A stretch of 64,000 nucleotides of DNA from Patellaria atrata CBS 101060 (lineage: Eukaryota > Ascomycota > Dothideomycetes > Patellariales > Patellariaceae): assembly GCA_010093705.1 (NCBI GenBank), contig MU006100.1, positions 217,870-281,869 of the forward strand, written 5' to 3'. Shown piece by piece: positions 46,435 to 59,623 of this stretch. The translations under genes and the position numbers were made by a program. The notes below the pieces were generated by a model. It was not told where the DNA came from. It ran no database searches and was given only the letters and a program-made list of their open reading frames with translations. Each line of letters opens with the position of its first letter. Positions within the stretch are counted from its first letter, which is position 1.

Positions 46435-48573
46435 ATGTGGCTTGACAGATTCTCCCATCAGTCAACACCTTCAGGGACACCACCTCCCCAAGCCAGACCA
46501 TATTCTCCTGCTCCGTCACGAAGACCATATCTCACTCCCGGGACTTTACCCGTTAGACCAGGTTTAAGTCCGAGATCCTCTTCTCTATCCCTCGTATCTG
46601 CCAACGTCTCCACAGCAAGTCTTCCCTCCACGGTACGAATACCAAATGGATCAGGTTTGAGACAACAAATCGCTAGGACACCACCTAGTGGCATACAAGA
46701 TCCATCAAAAGTGCTAGAAGATATATTCGGAAAGCCTCCGAGGAAGGGTTACCAGGATGACAGTAGTGACAAAAAGGTAGAGACGGAGAAGCCTTCAGAG
46801 CTAGTAGAGGATATCGACTTCGACGGGTTGAGCTTGGAAGCATTTGCGGAAAGGCAGGATACGCAATCTCGGGTAACGGCAATTGTACATAATTATAGCG
46901 CTCAATCAGTTGAAGAATGTATGTTTTATCCTGGATAGACCCCATCATGCCTTTGCTCATGCGTGTTATATAGTCGACAAGGAGAATGATAAATTCGAAG
47001 ATCTTCATCGATCCATCCTAGCGTGTGATGATGTCCTAAAATCCGTCGAGACATATTTGACCGGCTTCCAAGCAGACTTGGGCGCAGTGTCTGCTGAAAT
47101 TGAAACACTCCAATCTCGATCAACTACTCTAAATACTAAGCTCGAAAACCGTAAGGTCGTTGAAAAGCTCCTTGGCCCAGCAGTTGAAGATATAACCATA
47201 TCACCCGCAGTGGTTCAAAAGATTTCTGAAGGTCCGATCGATGCTGCATGGAATAAGGCCCTAGCAGAGTTAGAAAAGAGATCTAAAGCCATCGACGCAC
47301 GTCTAAAAGAACCAAATGTCATCCAAGCTGTACGAGACCTTAAGCCTCTATTAGACGATCTCACCAACAAGGTAAAATACCCCCCATATACTCCCCATAC
47401 CAGACTAACCACCAAACCTAGGCCATCGAACGCATCCGCGACTACCTCGTTGCTCAAATAAAGGCTCTCCGCTCCCCCAACATCAACGCCCAAATCCTTC
47501 AACAACAAAATTTCCTCGCCCACAAGGACCTCTCCGCCTTCCTCTCCCGTCACCACCCCCAACTCGCCGACGAAATCCGTCAAGCCTATATCAACACCAT
47601 GCGCTGGTACTACCTGCACCACTTCACACGGTACCGGCAAGCACTCGAGAAGTTAAAGTTGTACCCGGTAGACGCACACTGGGTGCTTGCCGCAGACGAA
47701 AGCAGCGTAAAACAGCGCTCATCCGCCAAAAGCACAACAACAGGACCCTTCGACCCCTTTTCCCTCGGACGACGCATGGACATCCTCCGAAGCAACAAAA
47801 ACTCCGCATTACCAAGCCACCTCGCCGAAGACGACAAAAGCGCCCACTTCCTCGAAACGCCCTTCCACTCCTTCAACCTCGCGCTCCTCCACAACTGCAC
47901 CTTCGAACACACCTTCCTCTCTACCTTCTTCAGCGGCACCCACGCCACCACCTCCCGCGCCTTCGACGTCATCTTCGCCCCGACCCTCTCCCTCGCCCAC
48001 TCACTCACCAAAGCCCTCCTCGACTCCACGTACGACGCGCTGGGCCTCCTCATCGCGGTGCGGCTGAACCAACGCGTCGCATTCGCCCTCCAGCGCGCCA
48101 AGATCCCCTGCTTAGACGGCTACGTAAACGGCACGGCGATGCTCCTCTGGCCTCGCTTCCAGCAAGTCATGTCCGCCCACACCGACTCCACTCGCAAGTT
48201 CACCGCAGCTCTATCCTCCAGACCGCCAGCCTCATCCCTGCTCTCGTCCTCGTCCTCCGCCGCCGCCGCCCAGTCCACGGCCCCGCACCCCCTGACTCAA
48301 CGCTTCTCCAACTTCGCGCATGGCATCCTGGCCCTTTCCGCCGAAGCTGGCGATGAGGAACCCGTTGGCATGAGTCTTGATCGTCTGAGGACCGAGTTCG
48401 AGAACGCGCTGCTGAAATTGAGTAAAGGCATCGCTGGGAAAAATAAGCCGGAAAGGTTTCTCGCGAATAATTATAGTCTCGTTGGGACGATTTTGGAGGG
48501 TGTGGAGGGGCCGCGGGCGGAGAGGATGAGGGCGCGGTTTCGGGAGCTGAGGGAGGGAGTCGAGGGCGGTTGA
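46435..48573 (+). CDS. COG3: Conserved oligomeric Golgi complex subunit 3 (Sec34 family)
   Basis: Subunit of the COG tether for retrograde intra-Golgi vesicles. Exons are 46435-46918, 46974-47371 and 47422-48573 (introns 55 and 50 bp), giving 677 aa. The N-terminal 110 residues are Pro/Ser-rich. A Sec34-type region follows: EEFDKENDKFEDLHRSILAC, then LKSVETYLTGFQADLGAVSA and IETLQSRSTTLNTKLENRK, a coiled coil. Further on are IRDYLVAQIKALRSPNINAQ and a helical-rod domain with WYYLHHFTRYRQALEKLKLY and RVAFALQRAKIPCLDGYVNG. From about 47580 onward the codons become strongly C-ending, unlike exon 1, so base composition changes within the gene. A Ser/Ala homopolymer run (near 48245-48280) lies in a probable loop. 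Confidence 0.88.
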
Positions 48574-49388
48574 AGGTGTGAGCGTACAGTTGCGGAACTG
48601 TGGGCCTTTTTTTTTTCTTTTGTTTTCGGGAGGCGTGATGTTGAGTTTGGCCGAGGAAAAAAAATAGTTATACTATAATCAATACAATCCCCCTCCCAGC
48701 CTTATACCCTCCTCATATACGTATCTGCATATCATCTTTCCCTGTACTTCAAACCCCAAAACATTAACAGACAGCCCAATCTCCACCAAAAGCCAAAAAA
48801 AAAAATTAAAAACAGTTTTCACGCTCTCCTAAGAGGGCGTGGTACATCTGCTGCCCCTGCTGGAGCCCGATGGGAGATAATGGGGGCAAGTTGCCCCCTC
48901 GGGGAGTCGACCCCCGGGGTTATCGATATTACTTAGTGGCGCTACCACTAGGCCACTCCAGGGATTATGGAACTGGGTGCGAATTTGTTAGTTATAAAGT
49001 ACTGGTGCTAGGTTAGGGTTTGAGAGGGGGGGGTCGCGTGATGGAGGTGAGGTATTTGGGGTTGTTTGTTTATATGCAGATAGGGGATTGTGGGGGTAGA
49101 GGGTACTGGGATTGTTTTTTTTATGGAGTTGTGAAGGAGGATTTTATATGGGGTAGTAGCTATGCAGTTGCTTGAGAGGTACTTTATTTATTAAATCTAT
49201 AGTTGGATGTTTTATACTACACTAGCTGTCTAAGCCCACCGTGAAAAAGTCAACTTCGCTGACACGAGCGTCACCCTAATACATCACATAGACATCCCAA
49301 ACGCCAATATACCGCCGATCCGTCACTATGATAGCTCACACCCCGAACTCCTTCTTACAACGATAATATTACACCCAAACAACCCAAC
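48574..49388. other. Intergenic region, about 0.8 kb, containing a Pol III-like unit
   Basis: Region between the convergent COG3 and CSF1 genes. It holds T- and A-rich tracts and the tRNA-derived unit at 48795-48964, which is listed separately. Confidence 0.6.
48795..48964 (-). mobile_element. tRNA-derived, SINE-like RNA polymerase III unit
   Basis: On the minus strand, TGGCCTAGTGG (48955-48945) matches the tRNA A box (TRGYNNARYGG-like) and GGGTCGACTCC (48913-48903) matches the B box (GGTTCGANTCC) with two mismatches. Box starts are 42 nt apart, the normal tRNA spacing. D-arm pairing (TGGC/GCCA) and T-arm pairing (CGGGG/CCCCG with a 7-nt loop) can be drawn, but the anticodon stem does not pair and the acceptor stem is absent, so this is not a working tRNA. 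About 80 nt of unrelated sequence follows, including a hairpin (GGGGGCA...TGCCCCC), and the unit ends in an 11-T run (48805-48795), a Pol III terminator. This order (tRNA-like head, body, T-run) is that of a SINE. No target-site duplication was found and only one copy is in the window. Confidence 0.5.
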
Positions 49389-52300
49389 TCACCCCCTCGA
49401 ACTCCCCAAAATCTTCCCATACGCATCCTCCACCTCTTTCGCAACTTCCAACAAACTCACAATAACAATCTGATGCGTGACATTCGGCAACCTATCCCTC
49501 TGTAGACCGATCCACTCCAGCGGCGGCGTGGCCTCACCCATATCCCTTAACTGCGGGGTTTCGATAACCGGGGGCTCGAGCGCCAGATACTCGTACTTCG
49601 ACTGTGGCAGCTTAACCTCCGCCGTGATCTTGTTCTTTTCAAGGGATGGTTGTTTAGTCAAGTCTCCGCCGTCCTTGTCCTCGGAGGTGCGGATCTTGAC
49701 TGCGGATTCGGGGAGAGGCTTTCCGAGACGGGATGCGAGGGTGTGGGAGTGCGTGCTCCACATTGAACGGATCGTGCTGATGCGGGAGTAGTTCCATCCG
49801 ACGTCGACTTTGCCCTCGAAGGAGGACTTGAAGATGTAGTCGATGTGGTTGGTGTCGGGCGCTTGCCAGGTCTGCATTGATGCGATCACTTTCGGGACAC
49901 GGAGGATAGTGCCGCCCTTTGCGGCTGCAGCGTTCAAGACGACGTCTTCAACTGTCACGTCACCGAGGGTCTTTGCGGTCTTAGGGTTAGAGATGGAAGC
50001 GAGGGCTATACTGAGTTGGCCGAGCGTGAGACCGAGGCCGCTGTGAATCTTGTTCTCTTTTAATGCTACAGCAAACCGAGCTTGCGCATCAGATGCATCG
50101 AGTAGAAAGACTGCTTTGTCGAAGAAGCTACCTGGGAAAATACCCACACGAAGAGATTTAAGAGTAACTACTACGTCTGATTGCAACGAGATTGGTGCTT
50201 TCATCTCATTGCTAGCTGGAGAAGGAGCGATGATCTGTTGCGATCCCATCCTGGACGGCAAAATAGAAGACTTGCGTCGTAGATATTTCTCAATGTCACG
50301 TAGTGACTGGTCATAAGCCGCCTTATTCTCCTGCACCAGTCTTTCTAAGGCTTGTAGGAGGGCCAGTCCTTGCGAAGCACTTACTGCCGTGCAGAATACT
50401 GATACTCTTCCTCCGTCGAGAATAGCAACAAGCCTATCAGCAGACGTCGAGTCTTCCCTATGGACATTATACATAATAAACCCGAAGGATGTGACATCTG
50501 CAATTGCGAAAGCTTGGTAGTCAAACGCCACCTTGACACGCAAGTGGTCAAATCCCGCTGAAGCTTGAATGAGAGGCGAGAATTGCTTTTGTTCGTTGTT
50601 CGATGGCCACTTGATCGATGTGCGGACTTTCACTCCAGACAGGTTCACAAATCCACTCATCCTTCCAGCCGCGTCGATACCGATTTTCTCTACGCCGACA
50701 CATAGATTGGACTCCCAATCCGAGCTCTTTCTAGATGAAGCCCACATATTTGTGATCGACCAAGAGGTCTTTCCAATCGCTTGGCCGAGGTCAACATCAA
50801 CAACTAGATCTGAAATTGAAATAGTTGCGTTCCATCGGAAAGGAGTAGTTTGCGCAACTTGCTGATATCGTTGTACAAGATATTCTTGCGGCCCAGTGGT
50901 TGTTGCTGTGGTGGATTCTTTCGGTGATTGTCGAGCTTCCGGTGGAATCCAAATCTCTCTGAAGAGAAGAAAGTCCTGTAATTGTCTTGCATTTATTTGC
51001 GTACGTACGGGATTTATTCGCAGAATAGCTGAAACACCGCTCTTGCCGCTAAGATGTTTACTGTTCATCAAGGAAAGAATTATTGAATCAACGTCAAATG
51101 AAAATGTCGAGTCTCTCGAATAGACATGCTGTACAGATGCTTGGAGCTTGTCACAGGTAGCTGATACAGCGAAAAAGTGGCCTTGGTCGTCGGACCTCAC
51201 GCTATTAGCGGTAATGTATACATCGTTAAACTTCATGGTTGCAGCTACTCGGGCCATTGGTTGACAACTCAGACTGAACTCTTGTCTGCAGATTCGAACG
51301 CCAATGTTGAGTCTTGTCTTTCCAAGGATTGTGCTCGGATCTGCTGTGATTATACTATCCTCGTTCATCAAATTTTCTTGGACTCTTGGTTCCAGGAATT
51401 CCTTGGGTGAAATACTCTTCTCATCCTTGTTTTGAACGACTTGTTGGATGCTATTCGAGATATCCATGACCAGCGGAACGAACGTCGGATAGAGCGTATT
51501 GACCGATGGGTTGATCCTCAATTCAGCATTCAGAGTAGAATCCATATCTGTATCCTTATACTCCACCTTAAGCGCTACGCCGGGAGCACGTAACATAGTA
51601 GATGAATTTGACCCTTCGTTCACAAATTGTCCGTATCGACCAGATTGTGTTGTAAGCCCTTCTTTCAACCCTCTTGGTTTCATTCCACTACGTCCTGATC
51701 CTCGTTTACCATGTAAGTGAACAACTGCTCCTGCAAAATTTGCATCAATAAGCAGCGACCCCAATTTCTTCTTACCAAAGGGGTTACGTCTATCTGCACC
51801 GGTTGTAGTTGGTGTCTTTGTCCACGATGCAGTAACGGCCTGGACCTTGGTTGTCGACAAGCATATAGACTTGTATAAGATATTCGCGGGTACAACAAAA
51901 CGGGACTCTAGTTGCAGATCGAGAGATTTTCCCCCTGCGTAGATGGCAAAGTTACGGTCTGCAGAAGAAGACCAATATACAACGTTGAAGATGACTTCGG
52001 GAAGCAGAGCGGAATTCATGGACCGTTGGCGTTTATCCTGAGATAATGGTACCATTTGGAGGCGTAAGTCTTCTATCTTCAGGCCTGCCGCATTTCCTCT
52101 TTTGCTAGAGAGGTCAATCTTCTTGAATGACAATACTAAGTCTTCGACATCCATCCCGGATGAACCTGGGACAGAATTACCCACAATCCAACATATTTGT
52201 ATCCCGGTCAGTTCTACTTGGAATGCTGATCTAAAAAGAGCACTAGATACGCTGCTATCGTCATCATTTACGCCGTCCTCCTTTGGAAGTAGAGATGTTT

Positions 52301-55300
52301 TCCGTTTGGGCGCCTGCAGTCTACGCAAATATTTCTTCTCCCGCGATAGATCTAGATCCTTTAATTTGTCTTGGAGGTGATTCATTACATCCACAATGGT
52401 AGAAGCAGTATCGGCAAACAGATTAACCTCTAGACTGGAACTCTTGATCTGGTAATTTCGCCTAGAAGGCATCGAGTTATCATCCGGCGTGGTTCCCCGG
52501 AATGAGGCACCAAAGCGAACGTTACCACAGGGCTTAGAGCCATGACCATCTAGCAGATCAAGCTGAACACAGAGTTCTCGTAGATAAGCTTTGAACTGGG
52601 GATCCGGGAGTGCAGTCAATTCTTCGGATACGTTGGTGATGCTAACGTGAACGCAATGAAGGGAAGCTGAAAGGTTGGCAGTGGATGAACCTTGCAGGCT
52701 TGTAGGAGCAGTCGCGATTATGCTTGTCCCTTCAAGAATGAACTGAACAGTATAAGTTGGTTGTGGTGATGATTCCCTCCGAGGGTGATGTCTACCAGGC
52801 AATGAAGACAAAATCTCTTGTGCATGTGATTTGAGTATCATTCCATCTTCTTTCATTGCCTCGAGGGTATTTGCAATTTCTGGTCGATTAAATGCAGTCA
52901 ACAATCCATGGATCGCAGAAGCTTCGAATACCACCCTTCGCATCGTGGTTACCGTCTTTATGTCTAGCGAACCATCCACCAATTTCACTAACTGAAGCTG
53001 TCCATTGACTGGAGGTATTTCCCAAGAAGATATGTTCCCAGACTTCTGGAAAGTCTTTCCAAGTATCTGATGATTTTGACGACCGAGATCATAATCTAGT
53101 TTCAATGAGAAATCACAATCTAGGGCAGGTCGCGCGGATATCCGTCCGATTCCACCGCTAATTGAGTACTTCAAGGACTGAAAGAGCGGAATATCTATGC
53201 GATATGATTCCATAAGTAGAGCTACAGTTATATTAGGCATTCCTCCTTTTGTTTCTTTTGTAGATCCCTCTGGAGCGCAATCATGAGCAGCTGTAGGACT
53301 CCCCAATCTACTTGCAATATATGTGAGTTCATCGTTAACCACTCGGTCCACAACTTCGATTAATGCCGGTAATTCATCTTCGAACTTCATAGCGATTTCC
53401 TTGCTAGCACCTGCAATTTTCAGGTCGACCGGTTTGGTGCTATGGTTTCCGTGCTTCTCATGGGATATGAATAGATTGGGGGCAACCCACAATGCAGAAT
53501 AGACACGGCGTGCCCGGGAACTGAAATCTGTTGAAGCAGCATCGGCATGTAACAGAGCGCTGATAGAGAGACTTTCAGGTGCTGTTGCTCCTAATGCTCC
53601 AACAACAGATAATTTCAATCCCTGACTCTTCCAGGCGCATTTAAGATTTATAGTGTCAAGTGTTATATTACCCGAATCGGTAGTAACAACAAACTGGACG
53701 TTATGTGCTTCCCTTGTGTCCAGTTCTTCATGAATTCGATTTACGCTATGTTCGACGTCCTCTTTTGAAGTTAATCCCTGAGCCTGGAACAACTTGATAA
53801 GATCTTCTATAAGCTGGGCAATCTCCCAATTCAGATGAAGGAGTATGGAGCCTATATGGACTTGAACTGTGGTTGATTTTATTTGTACACCACTTTCAAG
53901 AAGCATTAATCCTAAAGGCGATGGCGGAGGGACTGAGGCAAAATGGACAACTAGCGTTCTGAGGCGAATCTCACTTTGATTTGGACCTGGATCGACCAGT
54001 AAACCGATTGAGGATGACCGTACTTCTATTGTCCAAGACGTTGGATTCTTTGTATGAAGAGGTTCAACGCCAAAACCAGCTATCGAGCCAAATAATGTTC
54101 GCATCGCAAAGCTGTTTTTTACGTGTGAAAGATCCCACGCGCGCCAGCTGTCCCAACTTTCAATGATCTGGGTCTCTCCATCTGGTGGACAGCAGGTAAA
54201 TCTGTCAGCACAAGCGTCCCTTAGTTCTTGCTTGTCTTCGTCGGAGAGGCATTGGTAAATATAGCGGAATCGAGCAATGATTTTCCAGGAATCATGATTC
54301 CGCAGATGGTCTTTACTTGCTCGTAAAGCATAGGACGCGCGTGTTAAGAATACCGGATCAGGAACATCTGCGCCAGACATGGTGAGTCGATATGCAAGAT
54401 ATTGCATGCGTCGTCGGTGCTCTCGGAGTACGGATACAATTCTGGTCTCAAATTCACCGGCTAAGAGCGTTGTTCGATGTATCAACGGAGCTAAATATTC
54501 GATTCTTGTACTGGTTGTAGCAACTTCAAAATCTTTGAAGGAAAGCTTTAACAATCCGGCATCTGCGGAAACAAGCCAGCATAGTACATCCACTATGTCC
54601 AGACGGACTAAACACTCTGGATTCCCCACCTTGTCTGCCTTCCCTTGAACAATTGCATGAAAAGCTCCTAGAGTAGCATGCAGTGTAGTCGTGTCACGCC
54701 AATCTGCGCCCTGCGGAGGTGTCTTGGATCGGAGGGCGACCCTAAGTCGTTTAATGATAAAATCGTATTGATCTTGTTCCATCCGTCCTCTAGATTCCTC
54801 CAAGTTTGACTGAAATGAATTTAGGAAACGGATGCTAGCATGCGGTATTCGCAAGTTAAGTTCAACGAATTTTCCTTTTCCGGACTTAACCTTCCGAAGA
54901 CCTAGAATTTCAGATATAACCCCAATTTGAAAGGAGTCCAACAGTGCCTCTGGGTCTTTGGCTTCTAGTGAATCTAAGAGATTTGCCACTGTAAAGACTG
55001 CTTCGGGCTTGCACAAAATCTGAATACCCGGTTCTACACTTACAATAAACGTTGTGTGAACTAGATGCTCATCAAAGGATTTGCTAGATACATCGTTGAA
55101 GTGGGGAGTAGAGTCATCGGAATGATGAGATCGGGTAGAATTATCAGGCAGAGGAGGGACCTCTGCCATGTCAGGCTCCACGTTGTTCAGTGTAAAGTAC
55201 GGAGTATTAAGACAACTAGAGAAAGCCATCGTTGAATGGGGTGCACGAAGGCCTCCGGGTTCCTTTGCTTGGGAAAGTCTGTCCTGCTCACTCCTTTGCA

Positions 55301-58300
55301 CACTCATCCTCGATTCTCGACTTTGAGATCTAGTATTACCGAAATCGTTCTTTGGTGGCTGATCTAAGCTACTAGGTCTTGATAGTGAATGTGTGTTAGA
55401 CGGAATAGTTCCATCAAGGTAACCTGTTGTTATTGTAGTAATTGAATGCCTAATACTTCCAGTTTCACCACCAGCATGAACAGGTTCAGGAACCATAGGA
55501 AAAGGCATTGCTGGGATTTCAATCTCAGTGCGAGCTGTTGATCGCGAGTATGATTTGCTATTAGCGTCAACTGATAGGAAGAACGGTGTTCGATGTGTCC
55601 GCTCATCATGCTCTAGTACGTGATTTTGTTGCTTTCGCCTTTCTTCGCTGAAGTCATACTTTCTTTTTAGCATGTTCAGGCGTATAGCCGTGGAGAAATA
55701 CGCATACGTCTCCACAACATGACGTGGTCCGCCTTGTAGTCGATGTCTTGACGCTAACTTTGCATCCACACAGCCTACATTTATTTGAGGGATAAGAACC
55801 TGGAGACGTTGGGAGAAAGTACTGCCAGCCATATCATTGAACTCGACATTGATAGGCTCGGTCCTCACGAGTAATGCCTCGTCTCCAAGTAGAAGGGCCA
55901 CATTCATAGGAGCTGCCTGTAGACGTAGAAACGTAATGTCGTGGATAACTGCAGCCTTTACGATATCAAGTCCGTTTTCGTCATCGTCTAAGGTAAATAC
56001 AAAGGCACGAATGCCTGCACCTAGGTTCTCAAGGAACTCAGTAGTAAGTTCCCCAGATATTTCGCCCACGTCAAAGTCCCAATTGCAGACGTATGTAGGC
56101 TCAGTTGGAGGTAATCCAAAAAGTCGATGGCCAAATATGTGAACGGACTGGAGGAAGAGTTGCGTCTCACCGGAGCTTTCAACCGGCGTCTCTGTGCTTG
56201 TGCAATATTTTCCAAGCGAAGCATGTAGTGGGCTGAAGTCAACCATAAGATCCATATAATAGTTAGTGAACCGTAAATCTGCTGAAGCAAATGCCGCATC
56301 TAACCTCACATGGTCATCGCTTGTGTATAGGTTTGAAGGCAAGAGGACACTTGCATTATCAACACTGACGCAGAGGATAACATCAAGATCATTAGACCTT
56401 TTAGAAGACTTTTCTAACTTGTCTTGAGTTTCCTGATAGTCACCTTGCTCTCGTAACCATTGAAACTCCTCCAAAGTTTTGAAATGCATGTCGTCTCCAA
56501 AATAATTTTCTCTCATCTTCATAAATTGCTCGATTAGAAACCCGAACAAGGTGAGACGTACGTTTGTTCCATGTATGTTAAGATTTAAAACGTCAGTAAA
56601 AGATGGAGAAGTCTCTGTGAAATAGCTGTGGCTCCCAGTTAGTTTCAATGAATCGAGATCGGCGACATTATTTGCTTTTATAAAGGTGTGAATCGTGTTA
56701 CGGGGTGGCGTTGAAAGATCTAGTCCGAACTTATAACCCTTGACATCAAACGTTATCTCGTTCTGCAGAGGCCTGAACTGATCGAGAGGAATGGTTAGGT
56801 CCGCCTCGAGCTCTTCGCCATACATAATGAGAAAGTTATTGTCATCTATGTCCGACGGGTCGTTGACTATGTTCAATCCGTTCGTATTCAAATACATTCG
56901 GAAATCATCGAACTTGACATTCAGCAAATATTTGAACGGAGTAAAAGTGAAGTAATCTGTAGGAGGTCCTGCACCCCAGTCCGAGATTAAATCCGTCAGT
57001 AGGAATAAGTGATCACGAAGGATAAATAGATGGAGTCCATTAGATAGGATATTGAATTTCCATGTCCGCAGTTGATTCCACCCAAGAGGAAGTGGCAGAT
57101 CACAGTCAAGTGACAAGCGACCTGCTCGCCATAACAGTCCGTGATTCACACTAGACGATATTTCGGTCCCTGGAACATCAACATCTAACTTATTATGATA
57201 GCCATCTTTTGCAGCGACCATATCCATTCTGTAATTCACTGTTGTATCTGAGGCTATCTTGATATCTAACCAAGCAAATGGTCGGACATTAGGCCCGGGT
57301 AGACCTGCATCACGCTTCTTGAATCGGATTGACTTTATGCGAGCCTTAGCGTGCGGCTTGGCCTTGTCTCCAGATTTCCCTCCGTCAGGACTATCACCGG
57401 TGAACGCCCCTGCTTTTCCTTTGAAACGCCAGTCCTTTGAAGGTTCCCGCACGGGGATACGAAGAATTGTTTCTTCTTCGATGCTAAGAAACATTCTGAA
57501 CACTGAAAGGACTCGGGTGTCTCCACTGTGTAGAAGTTCAGCGGGAATTACATCAGTATAAGATCCAGGGAAGAAGAAGTTTTGGAAGTTCACACGGTGT
57601 CTGTCCGCCCAAGGTCCATAAGTAATAGTGCCGCCATGAATATGGAGATCGAGTCCATAGTCAGGTGGAGTTGTACCATTGATATCGGTATTATCTAAAG
57701 GTAGCCTAGATTGATCAAGGTCGTGGGGAACAAAACCAGGTATATCCCAATAGAAGGTCATGCTTAGGCGCGGACAATCAGCTATAGTTGACGAATTTGC
57801 GTACTCTATGCCGCTCCATTCGTCGTGTTCGTTATGCTGAGTATCATCAAGATATCGTGTTAAGCCCTTCCATCGTTCCTCTCCAGGAATGGGTGGTGGG
57901 ATAAGACTTGGTCCTTTACCAGATGTATTTTTGGTTGCTATAGAGTCAAATGACCGACGAAAAAGGGGTGACAAATTCTGTAAGGCAAGCAACATTCTGT
58001 GAGATTTGTGTGGTTTCGATGATTCTTCAGTAACATCTGGAGGAATATCGCTATTCACCTCTTTTTTGAGATTAGCTGCAGTTGCTAGTTGAAGGCCCTT
58101 AAAATCGGGATTCGGACGCATTTGGATAACTGGATGCGTAAAGTCAAAGCGGAATATCTGTTTATAGATATCAAGGGGTCCAGATTCACCGGCGTCGAAC
58201 TCGCCCCAAGCGCTATCGAATTTCGCTGTGATTATAGCTTTCGTATTTTCATTGCCTACAACTATTGCGCCTTTATTGCAATGGATGTGGATGGGAAAGA

Positions 58301-59183
58301 GACCTAAGATAGCAGGTATCTCAGGTTTGAGATCCGAATTGAGAGCTGCTGCTCCAATTGCTCCATCAGCACCATAGGTTGTCTCGGTAGCGCGCTCTAC
58401 GGGCTTGATATGAGTTGATTCAGGTGAAATATGACCGTGGGCGGAACCTTGACTTTTCTGTCCCTCCGAATTACTATGTTGCGCCTGGGTATTTGGAGAT
58501 GTCTCCTTCCGCTTCTTTGCTTTTGCGATATTTTCAATAATGGAGTCATATATCGGACTCCGATTATAGAGAAATACCTCAACACCTGATGCCTTGATAG
58601 ATATTCGGCATGGTAAATCTGGTAATGACTCTTTTCCCCCTCTTTCCTCTTTTCCTAGGCTGCGGCTCCTACTGCGCATTTCGCTATGGCTTGGTGAAGC
58701 TAGGTTGCATAGGCTCTCCTTTCTTGATGTTGTCCCGTTAGAACAGAATTCTGGTTTTTTAACCTTTCTAAGCCAGTATCTCCATGTTATGTAGCCTCCA
58801 TGTACTAGTATCGTCTGGTTTTGCCCATGGTAACGTATGTCCCTGAAAAAAACTCTCCCAGCGAGGAGTGATATTTGCAAACTCTGTATATCCACATAGA
58901 CACGATATTGATGCCAAGTGTAGGCCCTAATTGCGTACGACAGAACGGTTGCGAATAGTCGATTGAAGTAGTAGAGGAAGAAGATTGTCCTATATAACCA
59001 GTAAGTATTAACAGTTTGCTAGGGAAGGGAAGTGAGCCTTACAATATGCCACAGACTAGCAGCTCAACTAAGTAAACCCTAAGGCATATTGTTAACAGTG
59101 TTCAATCTCTATTAGATAGTGGCATACCAATTGAAGGACCCGTCGCCCCTCAAGGGCTCCGCAGTTAGACCTCCGGACGACAT
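49389..59183 (-). CDS. CSF1: Bridge-like lipid transfer protein Csf1 (BLTP1/Tweek family)
   Basis: Very large rod-shaped protein (3230 aa) of the bridge-like lipid-transfer family. Yeast Csf1 sits at ER contact sites and is linked to lipid supply and cold tolerance. Exon 1 is 59183-59128, exon 2 is 59078-59043 (36 nt) and exon 3 is 58989-49389, a single uninterrupted exon of 9601 bp. The joined start reads GSFNWVYLVELLVCGIL then TIFFLYYFNRLFATVLSYAI, a membrane anchor at about residues 19-50, followed by RAYTWHQYRVYVDIQSLQIS, RVFFRDIRYHGQNQTILVHG and GYITWRYWLR, the conserved N-terminal (chorein-like) block of the family. The remainder is beta-rich repeat sequence with disordered loops near residues 130-190 and 1210-1330. 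Without exons 1 and 2 the anchor would be missing. No internal stops or frameshifts. Confidence 0.93.
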
Positions 59184-59623
59184 TTGTGCTACGATTGCGC
59201 CGCCTTGTTCTAGCCCAACTCATAATGGTTTCGCGAGAAGCTTGAGAGAGACATAAAGACGCGCTTGGATGATTCTGCAAACCGTTATGCGTGGGTTTGC
59301 ATGCTGGTGGAGCTATTCACGCAGGTGTCCTTACACGTGCATTAAGGATGTCCACTGTCGGAAGTCAACATTTCGTTGGTCAGAGCTTCATCATCGCGAA
59401 CCTGCCCTCCGCATCAACGTCGTTTCCGTCTGCCTAACTTTTTCTTCTTACACTACCTTCGCGTAGCATCTAGTATACAACTGTTGAAAAATGATTATGT
59501 CGTAACCTTCTAGGAGTTCCTTCATTCTCTACTGCTTGTTCTGCTCCGAAAGCCTAACAATCAGAGCCCACCTACGATCCTACGGGCACGCCCCTGCGGA
59601 ACCCTCGAGGAAGTCCTTTGAAG
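59184..59623. other. Intergenic region: CSF1/TMEM184 divergent promoter
   Basis: 440 bp between the start codons. No distinct element noticed. Confidence 0.5.

Noticed and set aside
48841-48964. Functional tRNA gene
   Set aside because: A- and B-box-like elements are present, but the anticodon stem does not pair and no acceptor stem can be formed, so a working tRNA is unlikely.
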